Part shown: positions 9,294 to 16,783 of the stretch, in pieces | Layout: each line of letters opens with the position of its first letter | Position numbering within the stretch: the first letter of the stretch is position 1 | NCBI RefSeq assembly: GCF_004803755.1 | Contig: NZ_CP032311.1 | Span: forward strand, 184,501-248,500 | Direction: 5' to 3' | DNA from: Pseudomonas sp. DG56-2 | GTDB lineage: Bacteria > Pseudomonadota > Gammaproteobacteria > Pseudomonadales > Pseudomonadaceae | DNA length: 64,000 nt | Translations under genes and position numbers: made by a program | Notes under the pieces: model-generated | What the model saw: only the letters and a program-made list of their open reading frames with translations | The model's database searches: none | What the model was told of the DNA's origin: nothing

Positions 9294-9353
9294 CTATTTA
9301 AATCCATAAGTAAATATCTGTCAGGAATATACATTTCTGGCCAGGAGCCGCCC

Positions 9354-11696
9354 ATGAGCCCGTCCCATCGCCTTGTACCGCTTTCGTCACGACGGCTTCA
9401 GCGCCTGCCCCTTGCACTGCTGCTGGCCAGTAGCGCGCACTGGTTGCCGGCCCAGGCCGCCGAGACGCAAACCACCGCCGTGAAAGCCAGTGACAGCCAG
9501 CTCCAGACTGTTACCGTAACCGCCCGGCGCCGCGAAGAAAGCGCCCAGGACGTGCCGACACCCATGAGTGTTCTCGACGGCCAGGCGTTGGAAAGCCAGC
9601 GTGTCTACCGTATTCAGGATTTGCAGCAACTGGTGCCGAGCGTCAACGTCGCCTACATGCATGCTCGCCAGTCCAGCGTGTCGATTCGCGGCCTGGGCAA
9701 CAATCCTGCAAGCGATGGCCTGGAAGGCAGCGTGGGCCTGTACCTGGACAACGTTTACCTCGGTCGCCCGGGCATGGCGGTGTTCGACCTCATGGACATC
9801 GAGCAGCTTGAGGTACTGCGGGGCCCACAAGGCACCTTGTTCGGCAAGAACACCACCGCGGGGGTCATCAACATCAGTACTCGTGCACCCAGCTTCACGC
9901 CTGAGCGCAGCATCGAAACTTCGGTGGGCGAGGATGGTTACTTCCAGACCAAGGGCACCTTGTCCGGGCCATTGAGTGATGAGCTGGCCGGACGAATCTC
10001 GGCTTACCGCACCCGCAGCGATGGCGACATCAAGAACGAATATGACGGCCACACTCTCAATGGCGGCTCACGCCAGGGCTTTCGTGGTCAGTTGCTGTAC
10101 AAGCCCAACGAGCAGTTCAACCTGCGCTGGATTGGCGATTACAACGAAGAAGACTCCAGTGCCGGCACCCGCTTGCTGTACAGCACCGGGCCGACCATCA
10201 ATGGCGTCAACCGTTACGAAACGCGGGCCAAGGCGGCAGGTGCAACGCTGATCGACGGCAGCAAGCGCAAGGTCAACCTCGACAGTGACCAGCAGGTAAC
10301 GGTGTTCCAGGGCGGCACTTCCTTGGAAGCCAACTGGACCCTGGACAACGACTTCACCCTGACCTCGGTCAGTTCCTACCGTTGGTGGGATTTCACCCCG
10401 CGCAACGACGAAGGCCTGAATGTGCCTGCCGCTTACAACTCCGGGGTGTCCGTTCGCGACAAGCAGTACTCGCAGGAATTTCGCCTGGCGTCGCCCACCG
10501 GCGGCTTCTTCGACTATGTACTGGGCGCGTATTACTTCGGCTCCGATCTGGATAACAACTCCTTTGTCTATTACGGGCCGCAAGCCGACATCTGGAACGG
10601 TACCCCGGCAGGTGCCCTGGCCAATGTCACCACCCTCGGCAAGGGACATATCAAGACCGACAGCTTTGCCTTGTTCGCTCAGGGCACCTGGCACCTTACC
10701 GAGCGCCTGGACTTTACCGCTGGCGTACGTGGCACGTACGAAGAAAAAAGCGCCTGGGTCAATCGTGACGCACCTGTGGGTGGCGCTGATGTGAGCGGTG
10801 CGGCGGCAGCTGCCCGCCAGGGCCGGGTGGGTGCTTATAACTCGGGCGATCTCAACCAGTACAGCTCAAGCCCATCGGGGCTGTTGAACCTGAGTTATCG
10901 CTTTACCGAGGATCTTCTCGGCTACGCCACCTTGTCCCATGGCGAGAAGTCCGGTGGGGTCAACCTGGCGGTAGCGACCGCGCCGGTGGCAGGCGCCGAT
11001 TCGCTGCTGGTCGGTACCGAGCGCGCCAACAATGCCGAGCTCGGCCTCAAGAGCACCCTCTGGGATCGCCGCCTGCAACTTAACGCCAACCTGTTCTGGA
11101 CCGAGGTACATGGCTACCAGACCAACGCCTACGACGAAGCCAACCGCGTGCAATACCTGACCAACGCAGGCTCGGTGCGCTCGCGTGGGGTGGAAGTGGA
11201 AAGTACCTTGGTGCCGATTCGTGGCCTGACACTGAACCTGAACGGCTCCTACAACGATGTTCGGTACCTCTCCTACAAGGACGCTCCATGCGCTCCGGAG
11301 GTCGCCCTGCAGCCAGGCGCTCCTGCCGCCTGTGATTTGTCCGGTCATCAGGTAGTCGGCGCCTCGAAGTGGATCGGCAATGCCAACGGCCAGTACCAGT
11401 GGGACCTGGATAACGGCCTGCAGCCCTACGTCACTGCCAGCTATGCATTCCGCTCCAAGGCAGTGGGCACGGTCGAGGACTCCGATTTCGCGCAGATTCC
11501 CAGCTACGCCGTCGTCAACTTCTCTACCGGTTTGCGTGGCGACCTCGGTCAGGGGCAGTGGGATGTTTCGCTGTGGCTGAAAAACGCCTTTGACAAGACG
11601 TACTACACCACCCTCTGGAGCGCTGCCAATGGCGGTTATGAGGGCTTGGCGGGTACACCGAGAACCCTTGGGGTGACCGGACGCTACGACTTCTGA
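9354..11696 (+). CDS. TonB-dependent outer-membrane receptor
   Basis: A 780-residue outer-membrane gated porin that takes up a scarce substrate using TonB energy. A signal peptide ends near AQAAETQ, and a TonB box reads LQTVTVTA. The plug domain spans about residues 65-175 (DVPTPMSVLDG, VSIRGLGNNP, EVLRGPQGTLFGKN). A long beta-barrel ends in the terminal aromatic YDF. There is no N-terminal STN signalling domain, so it should not act through an anti-sigma partner. Start: ATG with AGGAG upstream. It stands between the sulfate importer and its own tonB-exbB-exbD, which resembles the P. aeruginosa tonB2-exbB1-exbD1 locus. The substrate is unknown; a sulfur compound such as a sulfate ester is my inference from context. 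Confidence 0.92.
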   Translation: MSPSHRLVPLSSRRLQRLPLALLLASSAHWLPAQAAETQTTAVKASDSQLQTVTVTARRREESAQDVPTPMSVLDGQALESQRVYRIQDLQQLVPSVNVAYMHARQSSVSIRGLGNNPASDGLEGSVGLYLDNVYLGRPGMAVFDLMDIEQLEVLRGPQGTLFGKNTTAGVINISTRAPSFTPERSIETSVGEDGYFQTKGTLSGPLSDELAGRISAYRTRSDGDIKNEYDGHTLNGGSRQGFRGQLLYKPNEQFNLRWIGDYNEEDSSAGTRLLYSTGPTINGVNRYETRAKAAGATLIDGSKRKVNLDSDQQVTVFQGGTSLEANWTLDNDFTLTSVSSYRWWDFTPRNDEGLNVPAAYNSGVSVRDKQYSQEFRLASPTGGFFDYVLGAYYFGSDLDNNSFVYYGPQADIWNGTPAGALANVTTLGKGHIKTDSFALFAQGTWHLTERLDFTAGVRGTYEEKSAWVNRDAPVGGADVSGAAAAARQGRVGAYNSGDLNQYSSSPSGLLNLSYRFTEDLLGYATLSHGEKSGGVNLAVATAPVAGADSLLVGTERANNAELGLKSTLWDRRLQLNANLFWTEVHGYQTNAYDEANRVQYLTNAGSVRSRGVEVESTLVPIRGLTLNLNGSYNDVRYLSYKDAPCAPEVALQPGAPAACDLSGHQVVGASKWIGNANGQYQWDLDNGLQPYVTASYAFRSKAVGTVEDSDFAQIPSYAVVNFSTGLRGDLGQGQWDVSLWLKNAFDKTYYTTLWSAANGGYEGLAGTPRTLGVTGRYDF

Positions 11697-11940
11697 GCAC
11701 GTTTTCCGATGCCTGCCGCGAATACTTTCAATGCGTGGCAGGCATGACCCAATCGATGGCTAAGGCAAAGCCTTGAACGGCGGGGCGTTGGGGTAAGTAG
11801 TACATTCATATATGCATTTTAAGTCTAATTATTTAAATAAAAGTTACTTTAAGAAATAAGCATTGGGCAGTGATGATTCGCCCAACGAAGGCAGTCGAGC
11901 TGCCATCGGTGAAACACACAGAGATTCCAGGAGCTGATCA
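11697..11940. promoter_or_regulatory. AT-rich leader region of tonB with TTATTTAAATAA palindrome
   Basis: A 244-bp gap. It contains a strongly AT-rich segment (about 11801-11870) with the perfect 12-bp palindrome TTATTTAAATAA at 11829-11840 and the word TTTAAG repeated on either side. This is probably a second promoter that lets tonB-exbB-exbD be expressed apart from the receptor gene. No REP element or terminator with a U-run was seen. Confidence 0.45.
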
Positions 11941-12735
11941 ATGGGTAATGTCCAGACCGCCGCCACGCTTGATGTGCTTTGGCGCCAGACGCCAAGCGGC
12001 GAGCTGGTCGACCTCGGCCGGCCACACCGTGTACCTCTGGCTTACCAGCGTTTGCAGCGGCCGCCAAAAAGCACCTTGGGTCGTCGAGAAAAAGTGCTCT
12101 TGGGCGTTTTTGCTCTGGCGCTGCACGGCGCAGTGGCCTATTGGCTCAGCCAGGCACCTACGCCGGAGCTGCCCGTGGTGCCGCCGGAAATTCCGCCGAT
12201 GACCATCGAGTTTTCGCAACCGGCGCCGCCTGTGGCCGAGCCACCACCGCCTGCGCCTGCGCAACCGGTGGTGGAGCCACCGCCACCAGTGGTCGATGAG
12301 CAGGCGACCAAACCTGCACCTAAGCCGGTGCCTAAACCCAAGCCCAAGCCGGTTGTTAAACCTCAACCCAAGCCTGCACCCACGCCTGCACCGAAGGCCG
12401 TCGAGCAACCGCCCGCGCCGCCACAACCGCCAGCACCACCGGCACCTGCACCGGTGACGCCGGCCTCAGCCAACGCGGGTTACTTGAAGAATCCGGCACC
12501 GGAATATCCGCCACTGGCGCACCGACGGGGTTGGGAAGGCACGGTTCTGTTGCGGGTGCATGTGCTGGCCAGCGGCAAGCCCGGGGACATTCAACTGCAA
12601 AAAAGCAGCGGTCGCCAGCAGCTCGACGAGGCGGCATTGCAAGCGGTCAAACGCTGGAGTTTTGTTCCGGCCAAGCAGGGGGACGTGGCCCTCGATGGCT
12701 GGGTGAGCGTGCCCATCGAATTCAAGATCCACTAA
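11941..12735 (+). CDS. tonB: TonB energy-transducing protein
   Basis: A 264-residue periplasm-spanning protein that couples the proton gradient (through ExbB-ExbD) to outer-membrane receptors. The N-terminal cytoplasmic stretch of about 45 residues is unusually long and is followed by one transmembrane helix (VLLGVFALALHGAVAYWL). Next comes a very long Pro/Lys/Glu-rich spacer with PEP/PKP repeats (about 75-175), then a C-terminal TonB domain with YPPLAHRRGWEGTVLLRVHV and AALQAVKRWSFVPA. The extended cytoplasmic N-terminus is shared with TonB2-type proteins. It is followed at 28 bp by exbB. It probably serves the adjacent receptor rather than general siderophore uptake. Confidence 0.93.
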   Translation: MGNVQTAATLDVLWRQTPSGELVDLGRPHRVPLAYQRLQRPPKSTLGRREKVLLGVFALALHGAVAYWLSQAPTPELPVVPPEIPPMTIEFSQPAPPVAEPPPPAPAQPVVEPPPPVVDEQATKPAPKPVPKPKPKPVVKPQPKPAPTPAPKAVEQPPAPPQPPAPPAPAPVTPASANAGYLKNPAPEYPPLAHRRGWEGTVLLRVHVLASGKPGDIQLQKSSGRQQLDEAALQAVKRWSFVPAKQGDVALDGWVSVPIEFKIH

Positions 12736-12763
12736 TTCGCGCTAAATAGAGAGAGTATTGATC

Positions 12764-13486
12764 ATGACGTTATTGGCATCCCCCCTCGAATCCATCGAAA
12801 GCGCGGTGATCTGGCTGCTGGTGGGCTTTTCTGTCGTCACTTGGGCCCTGGCCCTGGTCAAGGGCGTGCAGTTTGTACGCTTGAAAAACCAGGACAAGCG
12901 CTTTCACAAGCAATTCTGGGCCGCTTCCAGCCTGGACGCGGCGGCAGAGCTGAGTGAAAACCAGCCCGGCGCCGCCGCTCGAGTAGCACAGGCAGGCTAC
13001 GCGGCGATTGCCGTTGGTGAGCCTGGTCAAGCCAGTGACTTGAGCCAGGCCATCAACCATCAGGACCGTCTGGAGCGTGCCTTGCGCCAGCAGATCGTGC
13101 GTGAGCGACGCTCCCTGGAAACTGGCCTGGCCGTGGTCGCCAGTATCGGCAGCACCTCACCGTTCATCGGCCTGTTCGGGACGGTGTGGGGCATCATGGA
13201 AGCACTGAAGGGTATCAGCGCGGCAGGCTCTGCCAGCCTCGAAACCGTTGCCGGTCCGATTGGTGCGGCGCTGGTCGCCACGGGTGTGGGCATCGCCGTC
13301 GCCGTTCCGGCCGTGCTGGTTTACAACTACTTTCTGCGCCGCTTGAAGCTCACCGCTGCCGATCTCGATGACTTCGCCCATGACTTCTACAGCCTGGCGC
13401 AGAAGAGCGCTTTCCGGGTTCTGGTTCACCCAGCCGCCTACAAGCCAGCCAACGCCAGCCCGCAAAAAGTGAAGGAGGCCTCCTGA
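12764..13486 (+). CDS. exbB: TonB-system proton channel subunit ExbB (MotA/TolQ/ExbB family)
   Basis: A 240-residue inner-membrane protein with three hydrophobic spans: about residues 10-32, and the conserved pair around SIGSTSPFIGLFGTVWGIMEA and GAALVATGVGIAVAVPAVLVYN. These are the hallmark MotA/TolQ/ExbB helices that line the proton path with ExbD. I use the ATG at 12764; a TTG two codons earlier is possible. The stop of exbB lies 1 bp before the exbD ATG, indicating translational coupling. Confidence 0.93.
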   Translation: MTLLASPLESIESAVIWLLVGFSVVTWALALVKGVQFVRLKNQDKRFHKQFWAASSLDAAAELSENQPGAAARVAQAGYAAIAVGEPGQASDLSQAINHQDRLERALRQQIVRERRSLETGLAVVASIGSTSPFIGLFGTVWGIMEALKGISAAGSASLETVAGPIGAALVATGVGIAVAVPAVLVYNYFLRRLKLTAADLDDFAHDFYSLAQKSAFRVLVHPAAYKPANASPQKVKEAS

Positions 13487-13487
13487 T

Positions 13488-13889
13488 ATGGCTTTCTCAA
13501 CCCAGGACAGTGACGAAGTACTCAGTGAGATTAACGTAACGCCGCTGGTAGACGTGATGCTGGTGTTGCTGGTGGTGTTTATCGTAACCGCGCCACTGCT
13601 CACCAACGCCATTCCCATCAACCTGCCAAAAACCGAGGCGGTGGCCCCGGTCGAACAGAAGGACCCGTTGGTGGTGAGTATCGATGGCGCAGGCAAGTTG
13701 TTCATCAACAAGGACGAAACTCAGCCGGACCTACTGGAAATCAGTCTGCAGACCGCCAAGGCCAAAGATCCGGAGCTGCGCGTGCAACTGCAGGCAGACG
13801 ACGGCGTGAACTATGGCGAAGTGGCGCGAGCCATGGCCTCGATCGAACGTGCGGGCATCACCAAGCTGTCGGTGATCACTGCTCGCTAA
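13488..13889 (+). CDS. exbD: TonB-system subunit ExbD
   Basis: A 133-residue ExbD/TolR protein with one N-terminal transmembrane helix. The helix carries the essential aspartate in EINVTPLVDVMLVLLVVFIV (Asp at about residue 23). A periplasmic domain follows (VSIDGAGKLFINKDET, LQADDGVNYGEVARAM). It completes the ExbB-ExbD proton motor for the TonB encoded upstream. A clear intrinsic terminator follows, closing the operon. Confidence 0.94.
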   Translation: MAFSTQDSDEVLSEINVTPLVDVMLVLLVVFIVTAPLLTNAIPINLPKTEAVAPVEQKDPLVVSIDGAGKLFINKDETQPDLLEISLQTAKAKDPELRVQLQADDGVNYGEVARAMASIERAGITKLSVITAR

Positions 13890-13914
13890 GCAACATATGT
13901 CAGGCAAGTCTTCA

Positions 13915-13951
13915 GGGGCCATTCCTCGGCAGGGGATGGCCTCTTTTTTTT
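13915..13951 (+). terminator. Rho-independent terminator after exbD
   Basis: The stem GGCCAT...ATGGCC is extended by inner pairs TCCT/GGGG and outer GG/TC, with a 5-nt loop. It is followed by CTC and eight T residues (13944-13951). It begins 25 bp after the exbD stop and is the clearest intrinsic terminator in the window. Confidence 0.9.
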
Positions 13952-13990
13952 AGTGACACGCTTCAAGCGGCAAAAGTAGGGTATACGCAT

Positions 13991-14064
13991 GGTTTTTTGG
14001 TTATTAATAAATAGCTTCTTATTCCTTTACTGATATAACCACGGCCCTATACTTAGCCTCAAGC
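13991..14064 (+). promoter_or_regulatory. Promoter of the hydrolase gene, twin of the oscA promoter
   Basis: The 14-bp word GGTTTTTTGGTTAT (13991-14004) overlaps the perfect palindrome TTATTAATAA (14001-14010). A -10-like TATACT is at 14048-14053 and CCTCAAGC at 14057-14064. The same word sits before oscA, with the -10-like hexamer 58 rather than 57 bp after the word's start and CCTCAAGC 67 rather than 66 bp after it. This strongly suggests a common activator. Confidence 0.6.
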
Positions 14065-14090
14065 AAGCGAAACCCAGCAGGAGGCGCCCC

Positions 14091-14672
14091 ATGCGCAACA
14101 CCTCTATCCGTTATCTGATTGTGCCGGGCTGGCAAGGATCGCCAGAAGATCATTGGCAGAGTCACTGGCAGCAGGTCCTGCCCAACAGTGCGCGGGTCGA
14201 GCAGCACGACTGGTTTACTCCGCAGCGTCAGGATTGGGTTGCTGCACTTGAGCACGCCGTGGCCGCGGAGGATTCGCCGGTCATTCTGATTGCCCATAGC
14301 CTGGGCTGCATCACGGTTGCGCATTGGGCCGCACAGGCCAGCGTCAGCTTGCTGCGTCGGGTGCGCGGGGCGTTGTTGGTAGCACCAGCGGATGTCGAGC
14401 GTCCGACCTGTGCACCGGCGTTGCGCAACTTTGCACCGATTTCGCAGCAGGTATTGCCGTTTCCAAGCCAGGTGGTCAGTTCCGACAACGACCCGGCAAT
14501 CAGCGCCCCGCGAGCGATGCAGTTGGCGCGTGCCTGGGGCGCCGAAGTTGGCTTTCTTGCTGGCGCCGGGCATATCAATGTGAAGTCCGGGCACCGTCGC
14601 TGGGCGCAGGGTTTCGCCTATCTGTATCGCCTGCAGAATCGCCTGGAGCAGCACGCGCTGCGCCGCGCCTGA
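14091..14672 (+). CDS. RBBP9/YdeN-type small serine hydrolase
   Basis: A compact 193-residue alpha/beta hydrolase of the RBBP9/YdeN family. The N-terminal VPGWQGSPEDHWQSHW is diagnostic. The nucleophile serine lies in IAHSLGC (about residue 68), an aspartate follows VVSSDNDP, and the catalytic histidine lies in AGHINVKSG. It is cytoplasmic, since no signal peptide is seen. A dedicated AT-rich promoter precedes it, and the sigma-54-activator-like gene follows after 65 bp. A similar hydrolase is found beside the tonB2 locus in related species. The substrate is unknown; hydrolysis of an ester imported by the neighbouring TonB system is a hypothesis. Confidence 0.82.
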   Translation: MRNTSIRYLIVPGWQGSPEDHWQSHWQQVLPNSARVEQHDWFTPQRQDWVAALEHAVAAEDSPVILIAHSLGCITVAHWAAQASVSLLRRVRGALLVAPADVERPTCAPALRNFAPISQQVLPFPSQVVSSDNDPAISAPRAMQLARAWGAEVGFLAGAGHINVKSGHRRWAQGFAYLYRLQNRLEQHALRRA

Positions 14673-14737
14673 TTCCGGGTCCTGTCATTTCTCCAGATTC
14701 AACGCCCGGCCCCAGATGCTGACGGCGGGAGCTTGCC

Positions 14738-15679
14738 ATGAGTAGTCACGACACCTTCGGTCAGCCGCTGCTGACCTTTCCCGAGTTGGACAAAAGCCCG
14801 CTGAGCATTCGCGCCAAGGCGCTGGTGTTTGTCGATCAGCGTTCGCGGCAATTGCGTGAGGAGCTTGAACGGCTCGCGCCATTGGCGCTACCCGTGCTGA
14901 TTCGCGGCGAGACGGGCACTGGCAAGGAGTTGTTGGCCCGGCAGATTCACCGTGCCAGTGATCGGGGCGGCTTGTTCGTATCGGTCAGTTGTGCGGCGAT
15001 CAGCCCGACCTATGCCGATGCCGAGCTGTTCGGTTACACCGCCGGCACCCATGGCGGTACGGCCAGCAGCAGGGCTGGATGGTTTGGCTCGGCCAACGGC
15101 GGCACCTTGTACCTGGACGAAATAGCCGATTTGCCGCTAGCGATTCAGACCAAGCTCCTCGCCGCCCTGGAAAACCGCGAAGTTACCCGCGTGGGTGCCC
15201 AGCAACCGAACCCTGTGGATGTACGTCTGGTGGCTGCGTCGAGCATCGATCTGGATGAAGCGGTCAGTGCTGGCAAGTTTCATGACCGTCTGTATCACTA
15301 TTTGCGCGAGGGCCATCTGGAGCTGCCGGCGCTGCGTGAGCGAGTCGGCGATATTCTGCCGCTGGCGGAGTACTTCGTGGGTATCTACAGCCCGCGGCTG
15401 AACCTTGCGGTGCCGTTGATCAGCGAAGCGGCCCAGCGCGTGCTGGAGTTGCACAGCTGGCCCGGCAACACCCGGGAGCTGGAAAACGTCATTCACTTCG
15501 CCTTGCTGGTGCACAGTGGCGAGGAGATTTTGCCGCAACACCTGAACCTGCCAACGCCGCTGCAAACCCTGGCCAGCCAGCTCGACCAATTGTGCAATCG
15601 AGCGCTGGCAGGCGAGCGCCATGCCTTGCAGACCTTGCTGGAGCAGGCGTTGTCGCGATTAACCAATGGTGCGGTGTAA
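14738..15679 (+). CDS. Sigma-54-activator-like AAA+ protein lacking HTH domain
   Basis: A 313-residue AAA+ protein resembling the SfnR group of sigma-54 activators used in sulfone and sulfonate metabolism. It has Walker A GETGTGKE (about 57-64), Walker B GGTLYLDE (about 121-128), the R-finger region FHDRLYHYLREGHLELPALRER, and sensor II WPGNTRELEN (about 241-250). Two parts are abnormal. The GAFTGA loop that contacts sigma-54 reads GTHGGT (about 103-108). The protein also stops about 40 residues after the AAA+ core without the Fis-type helix-turn-helix. No frameshifted HTH is visible downstream. It may be a non-canonical regulator working with a partner, or a decaying gene. The next gene is the orphan metQ. 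Confidence 0.78.
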   Translation: MSSHDTFGQPLLTFPELDKSPLSIRAKALVFVDQRSRQLREELERLAPLALPVLIRGETGTGKELLARQIHRASDRGGLFVSVSCAAISPTYADAELFGYTAGTHGGTASSRAGWFGSANGGTLYLDEIADLPLAIQTKLLAALENREVTRVGAQQPNPVDVRLVAASSIDLDEAVSAGKFHDRLYHYLREGHLELPALRERVGDILPLAEYFVGIYSPRLNLAVPLISEAAQRVLELHSWPGNTRELENVIHFALLVHSGEEILPQHLNLPTPLQTLASQLDQLCNRALAGERHALQTLLEQALSRLTNGAV

Positions 15680-15708
15680 GTCTTGCCGAGCCAACATGCT
15701 CGATCAAT

Positions 15709-15725
15709 GCTTATTTGGAATAAGC
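15709..15725. promoter_or_regulatory. 17-bp palindrome upstream of orphan metQ
   Basis: A perfect inverted repeat GCTTATT-TGG-AATAAGC stands about 130 bp before the metQ-like start codon, in AT-rich DNA. It contains both recurrent patterns of this window, TTATT-N3-AATAA and TTTGGAATA. It is a candidate binding site for a sulfur regulator such as CysB; binding is inferred. Confidence 0.5.
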
Positions 15726-15853
15726 GCTGAATTAAAAGATATTGTTCTGGTATAAAAATTATCGGTATTGTCCGCATCACGCCAGCTATCAAAATACTGG
15801 CAACCTATTTTTTGCCGTCGACCGATGGCGCTGTATTCGAATAAGGACTGCGC

Positions 15854-16639
15854 ATGAAAAAGGCTCTGTTGTTCACTGCTCTGGCGGCCGCTCTGTCGGT
15901 TGCAGGTTTTGCCCATGCTGGCGAAAAACTGGTGGTCGCTGCTACCCCTGTACCGCATGCCGAGATCCTTGAGCTGATCAAACCGACCCTGGCAAAAGAA
16001 GGTGTCGACCTTGAGATCAAGGTATTCACCGACTACGTGCAGCCAAACGTTCAAGTTGATCAGAAGCGCCTGGACGCCAACTACTTCCAGACCTTGCCCT
16101 ACCTGAAGAACTTCAATGAAGGTAAAGGCACGCACCTGGAAACAGTGATCGGCGTTCATGTCGAACCTTTCGGTGGTTACTCGAAGAAGGTCAAGAGCCT
16201 GAGCGAGTTGAAGGACGGCGCCACGGTTGCCATTCCTAACGAAGGCAGCAACAGTGGCCGCGCCCTGCTGCTGTTGCAAAAGGCTGGCCTGATCACCCTG
16301 AAAGATCCAAAGAATGCCTTGGCAACGCCAAAAGACATCGCTGAGAACCCGAAGAAGCTGAAGTTCCGCGAACTTGAGTCGGCCATGCTGCCGCGGGTAC
16401 TGGATCAGGTCGACCTGGACATGATCAACACCAACTATGCGCTGGAAGCTGGCCTGAACCCTGCCAAGGACGCGCTGGTAATTGAAGGTGCCGACTCGCC
16501 ATACGTGAACTTCCTGGTAGCGCGTCCGGACAACAAGGACAGCGATGCCATCCAGAAACTGGCCAAGGCGTTGACCAGCCCGGAAGTGAAAACCTTCATC
16601 GAGAAGAAGTACAGCGGCGCAGTATTGCCGGCGTTCTGA
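15854..16639 (+). CDS. Orphan MetQ/NlpA-family periplasmic binding protein
   Basis: A 261-residue binding protein of the MetQ/NlpA family, which usually delivers D- or L-methionine to a MetN-MetI importer. The signal peptide ends SVAGFAHA-GE with no lipobox cysteine, so it should be soluble in the periplasm. Family motifs include VAATPVPHAEIL, VDQKRLDANYFQTLPYL, ATVAIPNEGSNSGRALLLL and DLDMINTNYAL. No permease or ATPase gene is adjacent. The nearest metN-metI pair in the window lies at 55-57 kb with its own metQ, so this protein may share that importer. The AT-rich promoter with a palindrome suggests sulfur-starvation control. A terminator follows about 100 bp after the stop. Confidence 0.88.
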   Translation: MKKALLFTALAAALSVAGFAHAGEKLVVAATPVPHAEILELIKPTLAKEGVDLEIKVFTDYVQPNVQVDQKRLDANYFQTLPYLKNFNEGKGTHLETVIGVHVEPFGGYSKKVKSLSELKDGATVAIPNEGSNSGRALLLLQKAGLITLKDPKNALATPKDIAENPKKLKFRELESAMLPRVLDQVDLDMINTNYALEAGLNPAKDALVIEGADSPYVNFLVARPDNKDSDAIQKLAKALTSPEVKTFIEKKYSGAVLPAF

Positions 16640-16676
16640 TTGCCATCTGAGCCAACGACTGGCCCTTCTCTATGAA

Positions 16677-16693
16677 AGCGGGCTTGCTCCGCA
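16677..16693. repeat. Single REP-like hairpin downstream of orphan metQ
   Basis: The core AGCGGGCTTGCTCCGCA resembles one Pseudomonas REP arm, with GCGG pairing with CCGC around CTTGCT. It lies between the metQ-like stop and the intrinsic terminator. Confidence 0.4.
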
Positions 16694-16743
16694 GTGCGGT
16701 GTGATTGACACGCTGCGATCGAGTTGGCGTTGCATGGTATGTA

Positions 16744-16776
16744 AACCGAGGCCCTATTGATCGGGCCTCGGTTTTT
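16744..16776. terminator. Bidirectional intrinsic terminator between metQ-like and acylase genes
   Basis: A perfect 11-bp stem AACCGAGGCCC / GGGCCTCGGTT with an 8-nt loop. The second arm runs into five T residues on the + strand. It lies 10 bp from the stop of the convergent acylase gene and probably serves both transcripts. Confidence 0.85.
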
Positions 16777-16783
16777 CCATGTT

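Larger units (their letters stand above)
9023..9353. other. Intergenic region between cysA and the TonB-dependent receptor
   Basis: A 331-bp gap without a convincing gene. Its left half holds an inverted REP pair (9045-9124). Its right half is AT-rich promoter-like DNA with TTATT-CGA-AATAA at 9281-9293. I see no tRNA or small-RNA signature. Confidence 0.6.

Noticed and set aside
15680..15853. Frameshifted helix-turn-helix of the SfnR-like gene
   Set aside because: None of the frames after the stop reads as a Fis-type HTH; the region is AT-rich promoter DNA for the metQ-like gene.
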